Position numbers and translations under genes: made by a program
Assembly (NCBI RefSeq): GCF_958979055.1
Contig: NC_084896.1
Location: forward strand, 5,522,501-5,586,500
Source of the DNA: Alnus glutinosa
Lineage: Eukaryota; Streptophyta; Magnoliopsida; Fagales; Betulaceae
Direction of reading: 5' to 3'
DNA length: 64,000 nucleotides
Part shown: positions 23,285 to 33,170 of the stretch, one piece after another
Position numbering within the stretch: position 1 is the stretch's first letter
Layout: every line of letters begins with the position of its first letter
The notes under the pieces: generated by a model
The model's database searches: none
Told to the model about the DNA's origin: nothing
Seen by the model: only the letters and a program-made list of their open reading frames with translations

Positions 23285-23890
23285 GTATCAATTTTGGTAC
23301 TCATGATACAATTGGTATCAGAGCATTCGATCTACTGCATTTTCCACTGATTTGGTTCAGTTACAATGGAAAATTCTTCCGTCGAAGCATCTCACAGTCG
23401 ATTTTTTTGCTGCAATTTCCGAAATCAAAACCCTAGAAATTCAGTGTCAATTTTAGTACTGTTAAAATTGGCATTAGAGCATTAGATCTACTGCATTTTC
23501 CAATGATTTGGTTTAGTAACAATGGAAAATTCTTCCGTCGAAGCATATCACAGTCGGTTTTTATGCTGCAATTTTCGAAATCAAAACCCTAGAAATTCAG
23601 TGTCAATTTTGGTACTGTTACAATTGGCATCAGAGCATTCGATCTACTGCATTTTCCACTGATTTGGTTTAGTAACAATGGAAAATTCTTTCGTCGAAGC
23701 ATATCACAGTCGGTTTTTATGCTGCAATTTCTGAAATCAAAACCCTAGAAATTCAGTATCAATTTTGGTACTGTTACAATTGGTATCAGCGCATTCGATC
23801 TACTGCATTTTCTACTGATTTGGTTCAGTTACAATGGAAAATTCTTCCATCGAAGCATATCACAGTCGGTTTTTATGTTGCAATTTTTCG
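23285..23890 (+). repeat. 156-bp tandem repeats of a retroelement leader
   Basis: Four tandem copies with a period of 156 bases start at about 23311, 23467, 23623 and 23779 (ATTGGTATCAGAGC or variants). Each carries a tRNA-Met-type primer-binding-site-like sequence, a spacer, and ATGGAAAATTCTTCC, which looks like the beginning of gag. The last copy runs into a gag-like frame. The repeats are nearly identical, so the amplification looks recent. Confidence 0.75.
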
Positions 23891-24227
23891 AGGTTTAAGG
23901 GAGACGATCCATACGGCTCGTATTCCAGAACTTCAGAATTCTTTTGACTTCTACAAACTTCCTGATCACTCAAGATTTTTCATTACTGGCCTCTATATGG
24001 ACGATACAGCTTTGACTTGGTTTCAAGCCTTACGAGCTAGTGGAGGTCTTTCTACGTGTTTTGAATTTCTTCAAGCTATTCAACCACGGTTCTCCGTTCC
24101 TGAGGAGGAAGAAAACCTAGAACAAGTCAACGAAGACAGAGAACACTTCAATGAAGGAGAAGCCGAGACGACAGACAATCTTGAAGCAAGACTCTCAGTG
24201 GAAATCATAGAAAACTTCACCGAATGA
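23850..24227 (+). pseudogene. Ty3/Gypsy gag fragment
   Basis: After a frame change near 23890 the frame reads FDFYKLPDHSRFFITGLYMD, then TALTWFQAL and FLQAIQPRF. These are typical of the retrotransposon gag core (hydrophobic blocks around a WFQ motif). An acidic stretch follows and stops at 24227. No protease or pol follows, so this is a gag-only relic of the element whose leader is repeated just upstream. Confidence 0.6.
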
Positions 24228-24505
24228 CTAAAGGAAAAGAGAGATGATCTTCAAGAAATAGATCCAGTTGAAAATACTTACAAGGTGTTCGACGAAATTC
24301 CTCAAAAATGTCGTGGTAAAGCACTTTCCAGATCTGGATTGGCTTGTTCAAGTGAAACAAAATCTGCAACGAGCTGTAATTTTCAGTTGGATAAGAACTG
24401 ACGCCTTTTCTGAAGCCAGAACATAGAAGAAGCTAGAACAAGAAGAACCTAGAAGAGGCTTGATGCTACGTGGCAAGTGGAAGAAGCTAGAGGCATTAAA
24501 AAATA
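24228..24505. other. Retroelement-derived flank, no gene seen
   Basis: A possible continuation of the gag-derived element. It is GA-rich with repeated 'gaagaagctagaa' phrases. No open frame of interest. Confidence 0.3.
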
Positions 24506-24692
24506 GAGTAATTATTCACTACCACCTAAATATACAACTTTTTACCACCTTGCCTATGTGGCAAGGTGGTCCTCCACCTTAATTTATTTTTAAAAAATAA
24601 AAAAACTCAAAAAATAGTGGGGGACCACCTTGCCACATAGGCAAGATGGTGAAAAGTTGTATCTTTGGGTGGCATTGAATCATTAATCTCTC
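24506..24692. mobile_element. Foldback MITE with long inverted arms
   Basis: The left arm (from AGAGTAATTATTCACTACC through TTGCCTATGTGGCAAGGTGG) is mirrored on the right by CCACCTTGCCACATAGGCAA through GGGTGGCATTGAATC. The arms are about 80 bases with few mismatches, around an A/T-rich loop. It has no coding capacity. The superfamily cannot be fixed because the target duplication is unclear. Confidence 0.7.
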
Positions 24693-25783
24693 ATATCACA
24701 TGGTGCCGACCAGCTGGGGAGTAATTGAACTAAAGAAAGCACATGTGGCAAGAGTGATTCTCTTTTGCCATGTTTTGTTCGACCAACACTTTCGCTTTGT
24801 TTTGTTCATCAATAAGTAATGGGCTTACTTTTACTTTATTCAACCAGCATGGCTAGGTGCTTAAAAGGGGTCGGTAATGTAATAGTATTCTTAGTAATAG
24901 TGGGCTGAAATAGTGGGGTGGGATTAGTTTAATAAAGCCCATATCAATTGTTAAAGCTTAGCTTAGAACTATGTTTATATAAGCCCATATGTCTAATTGT
25001 AAAGAATAAATTGAAAAGGGAAGTGTGAATACCTTGAATGCTCTAGGATATCGGACATCTCGAACTGTCCATTTTCTTTGTAATTTTGTTACAGATTTAC
25101 TCAATCAATTCACTATTCTTCCATAATTCATCATTCTTTTCTATTTCATTCCAATTCTATTATAAATTCCTTAAATCAAAACCGTATATTTGGGTACCCC
25201 AGAGTAGTTTTTCCTTTGAACAGGTTTTCAAAAGGTTTCTACTTCGTTACCAAATATTTGTGTTAGTTGATTTACAACTTTATTAATTTTTCGTTACCAA
25301 ACATTTGTGTTAAATTTTTAAACTCTGCATTATTTTGTAAACTGTATTCAACCCCCCCCCCCCCCCCCCTCTCTGCCCCCGGGCTCTAGGTGTTTTCGGA
25401 GTCATTGGACTTAATTTTCAATATATAAATAATAGAAAGAAAAAAATTGTTATTATATTTTTGTTCACCCCTAATAATGAATTCTTGGCTTAGTCATTGT
25501 GCAAAAAAAAAAAAAAAACATTGGTATAATTCACAAATCACCATGCTTCATGTTTTCTTATTTAGAAGTTGATAATAATATATAAGCGAACACAATCTAA
25601 ATAAAGTCCAAATTTTGCCCAAGCCCATTGATCTCAAGCCTCGTATTACAAGCTAAAAGACCTAACAACAAACAACCTATTTTCACTCGCGTGAAGTTTT
25701 ATTCTTACACCATGAGAAGATGATTGGATTTAGTTTCACCTTAAGGATAAGAGCTCCACCAGCCTCCCCAATCGAGGACTAGG
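24693..25783. other. LTR remnants and 3' flank of CHX gene 1
   Basis: From about 25190 this region matches 46150-46360. Both have GGGTACCCC, a 'ttcaaaaggt' stretch, AACTCTGCATTATTTTGTAA and a C-run followed by CTCTAGGTGTTTT-like text typical of plant Copia LTR edges. A C run of about 19 lies near 25352. No gene is seen. The shared LTR scrap predates the CHX/DUF241 duplication. Confidence 0.5.
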
Positions 25784-28700
25784 TCATATATTTTGTTGTT
25801 GTTGTTGCACCACAAAAACAGAAGTTCTGCTATTAAGATCTGATGAGGCGAGAAAGTCTCCAATAATCCCTAACTCTGGAAATTCACTCCATTCTGCAAG
25901 CCCTGATGTCTGCGGAGACTCTACGTTATGTCGTCTACCAACAATAATAAGGTCATATTCGTTCACCATACACCGAACTATCAATGTTGTCTCAGCCCCA
26001 TCTTTCACTATCTTCTCATGATACATCACATATTCATCACCCACATTTTTAAGCTTATCATCCTTCAGTATCTTAGAGTCAAGCAATTCGTCCCAGTAGG
26101 TATTACCTTCATTGTTAGCGGCAACAAAGTGGACCACACTCAGGGAAATTTTCGAGTGAATAGCCATGCGTTTGGCAAAACTCAGTGCCTCTCGATCGTC
26201 ATCACCTCCAAAGAAGATCATGGCAACAGAATATGATGAATCTGCTGAAACCATTGAATGACCTAAATGACCACGGTCAATTAGGATGCCAACAGAGCAG
26301 GGGGCTAGCTCAAGCACACTACAATTTAAGGTCCTCATGGTATTGTCCTCTAATTCAACGGAACCGTCAATGGACCATTTTCGGTGGAACAATAGTACTA
26401 TGAAGGATGTGTGTTTGTCCAATCCAAGGATGCATATGTCGTTGTGCATGGACTTCAATGGAGAGATTGATGTGAAGACGTTTACTGATACAGCACCCTC
26501 ATTGTCTTGTTCAAAGTGATTGAAGGCGTGAATGATATTCTCCGAATAGGAACTATTGGACATAGTCTTTATCTGCATTTGGTGGGAAATAAAAATAGGA
26601 GAGGCTCGACCAATTAATTCGATAAGGTGAAGCACATAAACAACAAGAGGCCTTTCTCTAGATGAGCAGGAGATTTCAAGTAGTTTGGTTACAGCAGCAA
26701 TGTTATCTTGCCTGTAAATGCATATTAGGATTCGAAGCTCTGCATTGCTTGTGCAATGCATAATACCCCTTTTTTGGTAATCGGCATATTGCCTTGAAGG
26801 ATGGTACAAGAACTTCACCAGGAGTGGCATGAAAATTGCAGAAAATAGAATGGAAACACATAACAAAGCGAACAATTGGTCTGTTATAACCTGCACTTAA
26901 ATAAATAAATTAATAAATATATGTATGTATGGAGAAAACCATCAGGTGACCTGGTTCAAGAAAACAAGGTTTTTTTACTACTAAGGATTATATATAGAAA
27001 ATATATTTTGCAATATAGTATGATGTGTCGAGAAGATCAATATTTTCTTTCGTTCTTAATTCAAGGACTTATACTTAAAATACACCTATAACCATGAAAT
27101 ATCAACTCATCAAATTGGCAAAAAAATATAATTTACAGTAATGCTTTGTTCATTTTCTTTACATCTACATCTTGATTTTTCTTTAGGGCAAGTATTATAT
27201 GTTGAAAATTAAGGAATGGGAAAAGAAAGAAAAATCCCACAGGAATTTACTATTATTATTTTTTTTTTTCCCTATCAAACCAATGTGAAAGGAATGAACT
27301 GAAGGTTTGAATTAAAAAGGATATACGTTCACTCCATACAAAAAATTAGGCAATAATCTTAATGTATATCAGGCAGGCACCCGTAATGGAACCAAAAAGA
27401 TGAAGGAAATTCTTTTTTCTAAAAAAAAATAAATAAATAAATAAATAAATAATAGTGGAGAAAAGATGGTCACCTCCATATCTATGAGGTACGTGTAGTA
27501 AAAAAGTTGGAATACACCTTTGCAACACAATAATAGAGCGAGTGCGAGAGCATCATTTAAGGGCAATTTGGAGTACAAGTGAGGAACCAAACAAGGCACC
27601 ATTTTGGCAACAAAAGTCGAAACAATGAGGATTCCGTTGATTTTCATGAAACTGTTATCGAATTTGATTAAACTCAGATTTGTCCTCATCCCACAAATAG
27701 TCACGAAGAGTGGCAGAAACACATCCGAAATGAGGCAGTTGAACTTGTTGACAATGGCAGATCCTAAAGGCGGTCCATCTGGTACTACCAAACCGAAAAA
27801 GAAAGGTCCATAGAAGAAAGTCTGACCAAAAAAATGAGAAAGCAACCCGGAGCCAAGCACCATTAGCATGATAGCATGAATGTATGTGTCTTTGACAGGC
27901 CTGCCTTTTGGTGTCTGTCTGATTACCCAAAACATTGCTGGTCGAATTGCAAATACAAGAACAATAAGATAGGCGATGAGTGCTCCTAAATCTATGGCGG
28001 CAATCATACTACCTTCCTTCTGCCTAATTCCAGTATTGATGATAAAGAGGATTGAAAACGTGTTTAACACGTCGCTTACCATTGCTGCAGATAAGCCTAA
28101 TCGACCCAGTTGGGAATTTAGGATGTTGAGGTCCTCGAGAAGGCAAACAAGGACCGTAAATGGACTTGCACAATTTATTGTTGCTATAGTTTGAAGTGTA
28201 AGTGCTTCTTCTTTATTTAGCGACCACAATCTTCCAAGTAGCGCTTGGACTGACAAGCCAATTAGCAAAGGCGACAATGTGCATGCAACACCGACAAACA
28301 AGGCGTTTTTTCCGGTTCTTTTAATCATTCCTAAATCCATTTTCACCGCACTCACATAAGAAAATAGCACATAGCTCAAGACAGACAGTAGACCTATTGT
28401 TTCTTGACTGTTTATCGAGAACAAAACATTGTTGAATATTCTGAAGCGTCCTAGAAAAGACGGACCAAGGATTATGCCAACCTGGGTCACATAAAATCAT
28501 ACAGTTGCTTAGTTACAACTCAACAATCTGATCAAATACTGTAAAATTCATGTGCAAAATAAGGAAAACAGAGATGGAGAGGGAGAGGGAGAGGGAGAGG
28601 AAGTGGAAGTGGAAGAGAGCACGCACAAGAAGTTGTGTGGCGAAATGGGGAACTCCATAACGCTTAAGAACGTAATGGGAGGCTTGGATGAGGGTGAAAA

Positions 28701-28881
28701 TGAGAATCATTTGCACCTCAAGCAGCGGCACCATAAACGGTAGAGTCCGTGAATGAATGTAGTTCCACAGGCCTTGTGAATGGATCATGGGGGGGAATTC
28801 AGAACATTCGATTGTGGAGATCATGCCGCTTGCATTAACAAATGAGATTGTACCGTTGACAGACATTGCCTTTCCTGCCAT
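25784..28881 (-). CDS. CHX-type cation/H+ exchanger gene 1
   Basis: Three exons on the minus strand: 28881-28627, 28481-27474 and 26890-25784 (stop included). They join in phase 0 to about 789 residues, a normal CHX length. Intron 1 is GTGCGT...AG (145 bases) and intron 2 is GTGACC...AG (583 bases). The first about 430 residues hold many membrane segments of the Na+/H+ exchanger fold, with GIILGPSFLGRFRIF at the start of exon 2, LEDLNILNSQLGRLGLSAAM and a VSD motif. Exon 3 is mostly the soluble tail with FFGGDDDREALSFAKRMA. Plant CHX proteins move K+/Na+ against H+ in endomembranes or the plasma membrane. MAGKA was chosen as start because copy 2 conserves it. Confidence 0.85.
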
Positions 28882-29259
28882 GCCTCTTGGTTTTTTCAAA
28901 CCAACAAACAAAGACCAGGCAATTAAGTTGGCGTCTTTTCTTCTTCTGTAAAATTTTATCGTTTAATGCATGTACTTATAGCCGTTAAATTTCCATATCA
29001 TCTTACGGTTGTAGCTAGTCTGGGATTAATTCAACTTCTAATAATGGTTCCACTTATGCTCCGTTTGTTTCGGCGTAAAATAATTTTTGAAAAATGATTT
29101 CGGCATTTTATAGTATTTGGTAGAGGCAAAAATAATGGTCAACGAAATTCATTTTCGATTTGACCGTAAAAGTTTCTTTAATTTTTGGAAAACGATTTAC
29201 AGTTTTAAAAACTGTAAATCATTTTTCGAAATTAAACTATTAAAATTTTAATTCTGCAA
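28882..29259. other. CHX/DUF241 spacer with probable MITE insertion
   Basis: The sequence from about 29057 (GCTCCGTTTGTTTCGGCG) to 29250 is absent from the otherwise homologous spacer of module 2 near 49970. It contains a short palindrome (ATTTACAGTTTTAAAAACTG). It is probably a small DNA transposon inserted after the duplication. No gene is seen. Confidence 0.45.
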
Positions 29260-29570
29260 CGAGGCCGGGCAGATCGGAAAACAGGTTTCACATGGGTATA
29301 TTCTGATAAGATGATGACTTCTCCGTTCCAACGAAATTCTAGGCAACGGTATTGAAGATGGTCATACCTTCCCGATGTTAATCTTCCTGGAAGGTCAATG
29401 CTGCCCCGATTGAAGGGTTCCGTCTGTTCAAGACACGTGAGAAATACAGTTAGAGGGCTTTTCTGGCCGTGAGTATAAGACTCACCTTTAGAAGTCACCC
29501 AAATGGCTCGATACTCTGCTTCAAGAACCACCTTGTAGAGCTGACTTTGACTATAGAAAAGAAAACACAT
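29260..29570 (-). pseudogene. Unrecognised coding-like fragment in the spacer
   Basis: A minus-strand open frame of about 100 residues reads like real protein: LEAEYRAIWVTSKGESY, LPGRLTSGRYDHLQYRCLEF and WNGEVIILSEYTHVKPV. I do not recognise the family. The same sequence recurs with indels in the spacer of module 2 (about 49985-50290) and partly in module 3 (22085-22230). It therefore belonged to the ancestral spacer. It may be an exon of a lost third gene; no start codon or splice partner can be placed. Confidence 0.45.
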
Positions 29571-29879
29571 TTACAGGGACTGTTGAAAGCTTTAATTAGC
29601 TTTATAGATATTGCTAGGCTTTACTTTGCTGATTCTGTTCTGCATTAGAATATTAATATTAATATCTTGATTTTTGTGCATGCAAGAACAATGTTCCCTC
29701 ATAGGTAGGCACGCCAAGCTGGATGGATGCCTATTGCCACCAATCTTGTATCAGTAAAGATGCTTGTGATATGGGAATTAAGTGTTGTTGATGATGAGTT
29801 GGAGACTTGGTGATCGGGAGACATTGCACAAACATTGCTGACATGGTGGTTATAATCAAATTGAAACCTTGATTTTTCA

Positions 29880-29923
29880 AGAAGATGAGATTCTTCGTGT
29901 CCCCCTCACCTTGAAATATATAA
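29880..29923 (+). promoter_or_regulatory. DUF241 gene C upstream block and TATA box
   Basis: AGAAGATGAGATTCTTCGTG, then CCCCCTCACC and a TATATAA box at 29917-29923, 74 bases before the ATG at 29991. The same string of elements precedes the other DUF241 copies. Confidence 0.55.
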
Positions 29924-29990
29924 CGAGCAGATGCCAAGGAGGGAAGGCAGATTTGTTTTCATTGGGCTTCTCTTCTCTGAGAAAGAAAAA

Positions 29991-30896
29991 ATGGCTGCCT
30001 CTGCTTCAAACCCAAAAACCTCTTACCATGCTCGCACTAACAGCTTGCCTTCCAGACCACACCCTCACATTCCACTAGTCCAAGAACATTTATGCAGATT
30101 GAAGGCTTCTGAAGCTACCTCTTCATCATCACCATCATCATCATCGTTTAGCCGCAACATAGCTGGCCTTCAAGATTTGCATGATTGTATCGAAGAATTG
30201 CTTCTGCTACCATATAATCAACAATCTCTTGCCCAAAAGCAGCATGAGAGATGCATTAACGAGCTTTTAGACGGATCTCTTCAGCTCTTGGATTTGTGTA
30301 CTACGGCTAAGGATGCCCTGTTGCAAACAAAGGAATGCATACAAGAACTTCAATCAATTATGCGAAGAAGACGGGGATGTGAACTTGCTCTTGCAAGTGA
30401 GGTTAGGAAATACTTGACCTCCAGGAAAGTGATGAAGAAGGCAGTGAGCAAAGCCTTGAATAACTTGAAGGGTATGAAAAATAAATGCCCCTTTTGCCCA
30501 CCCAACACAGAAAATGAGAGTACTATAGCCTTGTTTAGCATCTTGAGAGAGGTGGAAACATTCACTGTCACTGTGTTTGAATCTTTGTTGTCCTTTATCT
30601 CTGCACCGAAGACACAATCAAAGCCAAGTGGATGGTCTTTGGTGTCCAAGATAATGAACAGCAAAAGAGTAGCTTGTGAGGAAGAAGCAACAGAAGCAAA
30701 CGAATTCACCAAGGTGGATGCAGCATTACTCTCAGTTCTCATGACAAGAAAATTTGATGACAAGCATGTTGAGAATGTGCAAATTCAGCTCAAAGAATTG
30801 GAGATGTCCATGCAAGTTCTTGAAGGAGGACTTGAGTGCCTGTTTAGGCGTTTAATCAAAAACAGAGTTTCTCTTCTCAACATTCTTTACCATTAG
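29991..30896 (+). CDS. DUF241 family protein, copy C
   Basis: Intact intronless gene of 301 residues. The ATG at 29991 is preferred over an upstream in-frame ATG at 29931 because it matches the MASSASNP/MAASASNP starts of copies D and E and lies after the TATA box and leader. The layout is TSYHARTNSLPSRPHPHIPL, a serine-rich linker with a TCA/ACC repeat, LQDLHDCIEELLLLP, TKECIQELQSIMRRRRG, and the C-terminal GLECLFRRLIKNRVSLLNIL. Function is unknown for DUF241. It is divergently arranged with CHX gene 1, with 1.1 kb between the start codons. It is the only undamaged member of its subgroup in the window. Confidence 0.85.
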   Translation: MAASASNPKTSYHARTNSLPSRPHPHIPLVQEHLCRLKASEATSSSSPSSSSFSRNIAGLQDLHDCIEELLLLPYNQQSLAQKQHERCINELLDGSLQLLDLCTTAKDALLQTKECIQELQSIMRRRRGCELALASEVRKYLTSRKVMKKAVSKALNNLKGMKNKCPFCPPNTENESTIALFSILREVETFTVTVFESLLSFISAPKTQSKPSGWSLVSKIMNSKRVACEEEATEANEFTKVDAALLSVLMTRKFDDKHVENVQIQLKELEMSMQVLEGGLECLFRRLIKNRVSLLNILYH

Positions 30897-31749
30897 CTGA
30901 GAAAATTATGATGCAGTCTCATGGCATCCTTTTTTGTTTTCTTTTTTCCCCCTTTTGGCAGGAAAAGAGTTAGGATTTAGCTGTTGATCCTTGTAAATGA
31001 ATGAGATATACATGTAATTTTCTCAAATACAAAATTAATATAGACTTTCTACAGAATTTTGCACAACCATATGCTTCTTTCCATGGCATTCATATTTAGA
31101 GCCAGAATACTAGACACTTAACTGTGTGATCACCTCAAGTTCAAGCTTGTTTTTGAACAGTAAGCTGCCTTTTCACTTTTACCAGTTTGCTTCACGTGCA
31201 TGAAATCACTTTACGAGAAAAAAAATTAAAAATTAAAATTAAGATTGAATGATATCAAATTATCGGTAATCTACAATTAGTTAACCTTTGTTAATTTGAA
31301 AAACAATAATATAATTAAGTTGAGGTTATAAAATAAACCATCAAGAGAAATGTTTTTTTGTGTCAACTAATTTTAGGCCACATGAGCACTTTATGCAATT
31401 TAAATCATCAAATCTGTTAGGGGGGATTAATCTAGCCTCCATATTGCTAGCCTTAAATGCTCTTACCATTTTTCTATATCCCATAACACGTGGCTTAGTC
31501 ATGTATGCAGATCTTGCCTGCTAATCGCATAGCAATAAGGTTAAGGGCCTGCATCACATGATTGATTATGGGTCAATACATTGATCACCTGGTGCTTATC
31601 TTGAATGTATTCTAATCATTGTGCAATATGTTACCCCATGTAAAATACTTGTGATAAAGATACTTTTTATCAAGCATTACGAACCGACGAATGTCATGCT
31701 TTAGTCCTTCAAACTACCAATTTATTGCAACTTAACTCCATTCGTCAAT
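30897..31749. other. 3' flank of DUF241 C, no gene seen
   Basis: It matches the 3' flank of copy D (52039-52530) almost throughout, apart from short A-run and indel differences. The match fades after the phrase near 31420 (52530 in copy D), which marks the right edge of the duplicated module. No further gene is seen. Confidence 0.5.
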
Positions 31750-32091
31750 CTTGAAATTATGTTACTACTAATGAGTTTCAAAACTAAAACCCTTTTATGC
31801 AAATTGAGGCCTTATGAACTTACCTCATCATCGTCAAGAACCTATTAAATCTTTAACAACATCTGCACTATCACTTCAAAGTTACTAACTAGTCAAATTT
31901 GTAATTGGAGCTCCATAAAATCACTTATAAAGCTTAATCTCACTTAATAAATAATCAATGTGGAACTTAACATCTACGATCTCATTTATTATCCACCCAC
32001 TTTATATAGATAATTTATCTTTCCATGTGGGGCTAGATTTCTATACTGTCACATCTTAGCTCGTGAATTTGACAAATACCGCAAAGGATGC
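31750..32091 (+). pseudogene. DUF241 remnant F, 5' half
   Basis: Around 31795-31840 the sequence aligns to the region encoding HLCRLKASEATSSSS, with frame damage. About 200 bases of unrelated A/T-rich DNA follow. Around 32050-32091 it aligns to the region encoding LLDLCNTAKDA. It is cut at GATGC by the Tat element and resumes at 42524 with the next codons. The gene was already broken before the retrotransposon landed, given the internal insertion and stops. Confidence 0.7.
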
Positions 32092-32725
32092 TGTTGGGAC
32101 AAATATGGATCTTCTCGGCTGTTGGGCCCAATCCGGGATGTAGGCCCAACACTGATCTACCCGACCGGGCCCAAATATTGGAAAAAGCATAACCTACCCA
32201 AGCCTATTGAGGCTTCTTGGGCCCAAGTCTGTTGCAACAGGCCTGAGTTGGCGATCCAAATGCTGGTTGGTATCCGCATCTGCAGGCGTCTCGGCAGTAC
32301 CCGGAATTTAAGGGACACGACGCACGTCATGGAAGTCATGCGTCTCGGCAGTACCCGGAACCTAAGGGACACGATGCATGTCGTGGGACCCCACAATACC
32401 ACCGAGATCTACGGAATCTGGAAAAGTTGTTTACAGGGAGCCACGTCTCCTCCAACCGTCTTGTGCACGAATTGTGAAGCTAATGGAACTGCTCTGTAAC
32501 CTCTATAAATATGAGAACTGCTTCAGATGCTAAGGTACATGCTAATCGATCTCTTTGGCATTATTCTGCGCATTTATTCTCAGAACCATACACTTACTTA
32601 GGCATCGGAGCGGGGTTGTCGGAACCCCCCGACGCAGCTTTATTTTTCAGGTGAACCAGATACAACCGGGAGCAACTTAGTCCAACGTCTGACCGACACG
32701 TCACCTACCGGAAACTGTCTCAACA
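32092..32725 (+). repeat. 5' LTR of the Tat element
   Basis: TGTTGGGAC...CTCAACA, 634 bases. It holds a TATAAATA box at 32504-32511 and an internal duplicated block starting GCGTCTCGGCAGTACCCGGA (about 32284 and 32339). It differs from the 3' LTR at four bases, three of them clustered near 32622-32632 in the R/U5-side hairpin-like GGGGTTGTC...CCCC region. Confidence 0.95.
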
Positions 32726-32728
32726 GTT

Positions 32729-32745
32729 TGGCGCCGTCTGTGGGA
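32729..32745 (+). promoter_or_regulatory. Primer-binding site of the Tat element
   Basis: TGGCGCCGTCTGTGGGA begins three bases after the LTR end. This sequence is the usual primer-binding site in plant Tat-like Gypsy elements. I have not verified which tRNA 3' end it pairs with. Confidence 0.75.
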
Positions 32746-32783
32746 AACGACTTATATCGTTTTCCTAAAAAAAAAAATCCGTT

Positions 32784-33070
32784 ATGGTGAATACTCGATC
32801 AGAAACCAACCGAGTGCCTCGAGATGATCGAAATGCCCGAGACGAAGGAAACTCCAACAATCCCCAATTCGCTCTCCTGAATGAAAGAATGGAGCAGATG
32901 GCCAAGAGCATCGAGGATTTGGCCACCATGAATGCTGTCCTTCAGGCCCGGGTTCCAGAACTTCACCGAACTATCACTGACCCAGGAAATCGAGAGGAAG
33001 GCAGCCGGGTCGAAGGAACAGAGGAGCCGAACAAAGAAGAAGAAGTCCCAGGAAATCCTCCACCTGTTCA
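32784..33070 (+). pseudogene. gag 5' portion, interrupted
   Basis: The frame starts MVNTRSETNRVPRDD and continues through a charged helical region (LLNERMEQMAKSIEDL) to a proline-rich stretch at about residue 95. It then runs into LTR-derived sequence and stops at 33096-33098. This is the normal N-terminal part of a Tat gag. The capsid-like core that should follow is missing. Whether the short product is made is unknown. Confidence 0.75.
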
Positions 33071-33170
33071 CCCCGACGCAGCTTTATTTTTCAGGTGAAC
33101 CAGATACAACCGGGAGCAACTTAGTCCAACGTCTGACCGACACGTCACCTACCGGAAACTGTCTCAACAG
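33071..33170 (+). repeat. LTR-end patch inside gag
   Basis: One hundred bases (CCCCGACGCAGC...CTCAACAG) are identical to the last part of the 5' LTR plus the following G. They match the 5' LTR and not the 3' LTR at the CCCCGACG position. The patch sits exactly where gag's core should be and introduces a stop. A short CCCCGACG-type match at the left edge suggests a template jump during reverse transcription. Confidence 0.85.

Noticed and set aside
27369-27470. C-terminal extension of CHX exon 2 into a Phe/Leu/Tyr-rich tail
   Set aside because: This is intron read-through past the GAG|GTGACC donor. Gene 2 has the same donor and exon 3 continues the CHX protein in frame.
32157-32402. Minus-strand 81-codon frame in the LTRs (also 41955-42200) and plus-strand 125-codon frame
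   Set aside because: Identical in both LTRs only because the LTRs are copies. There is no coding signal in other respects.
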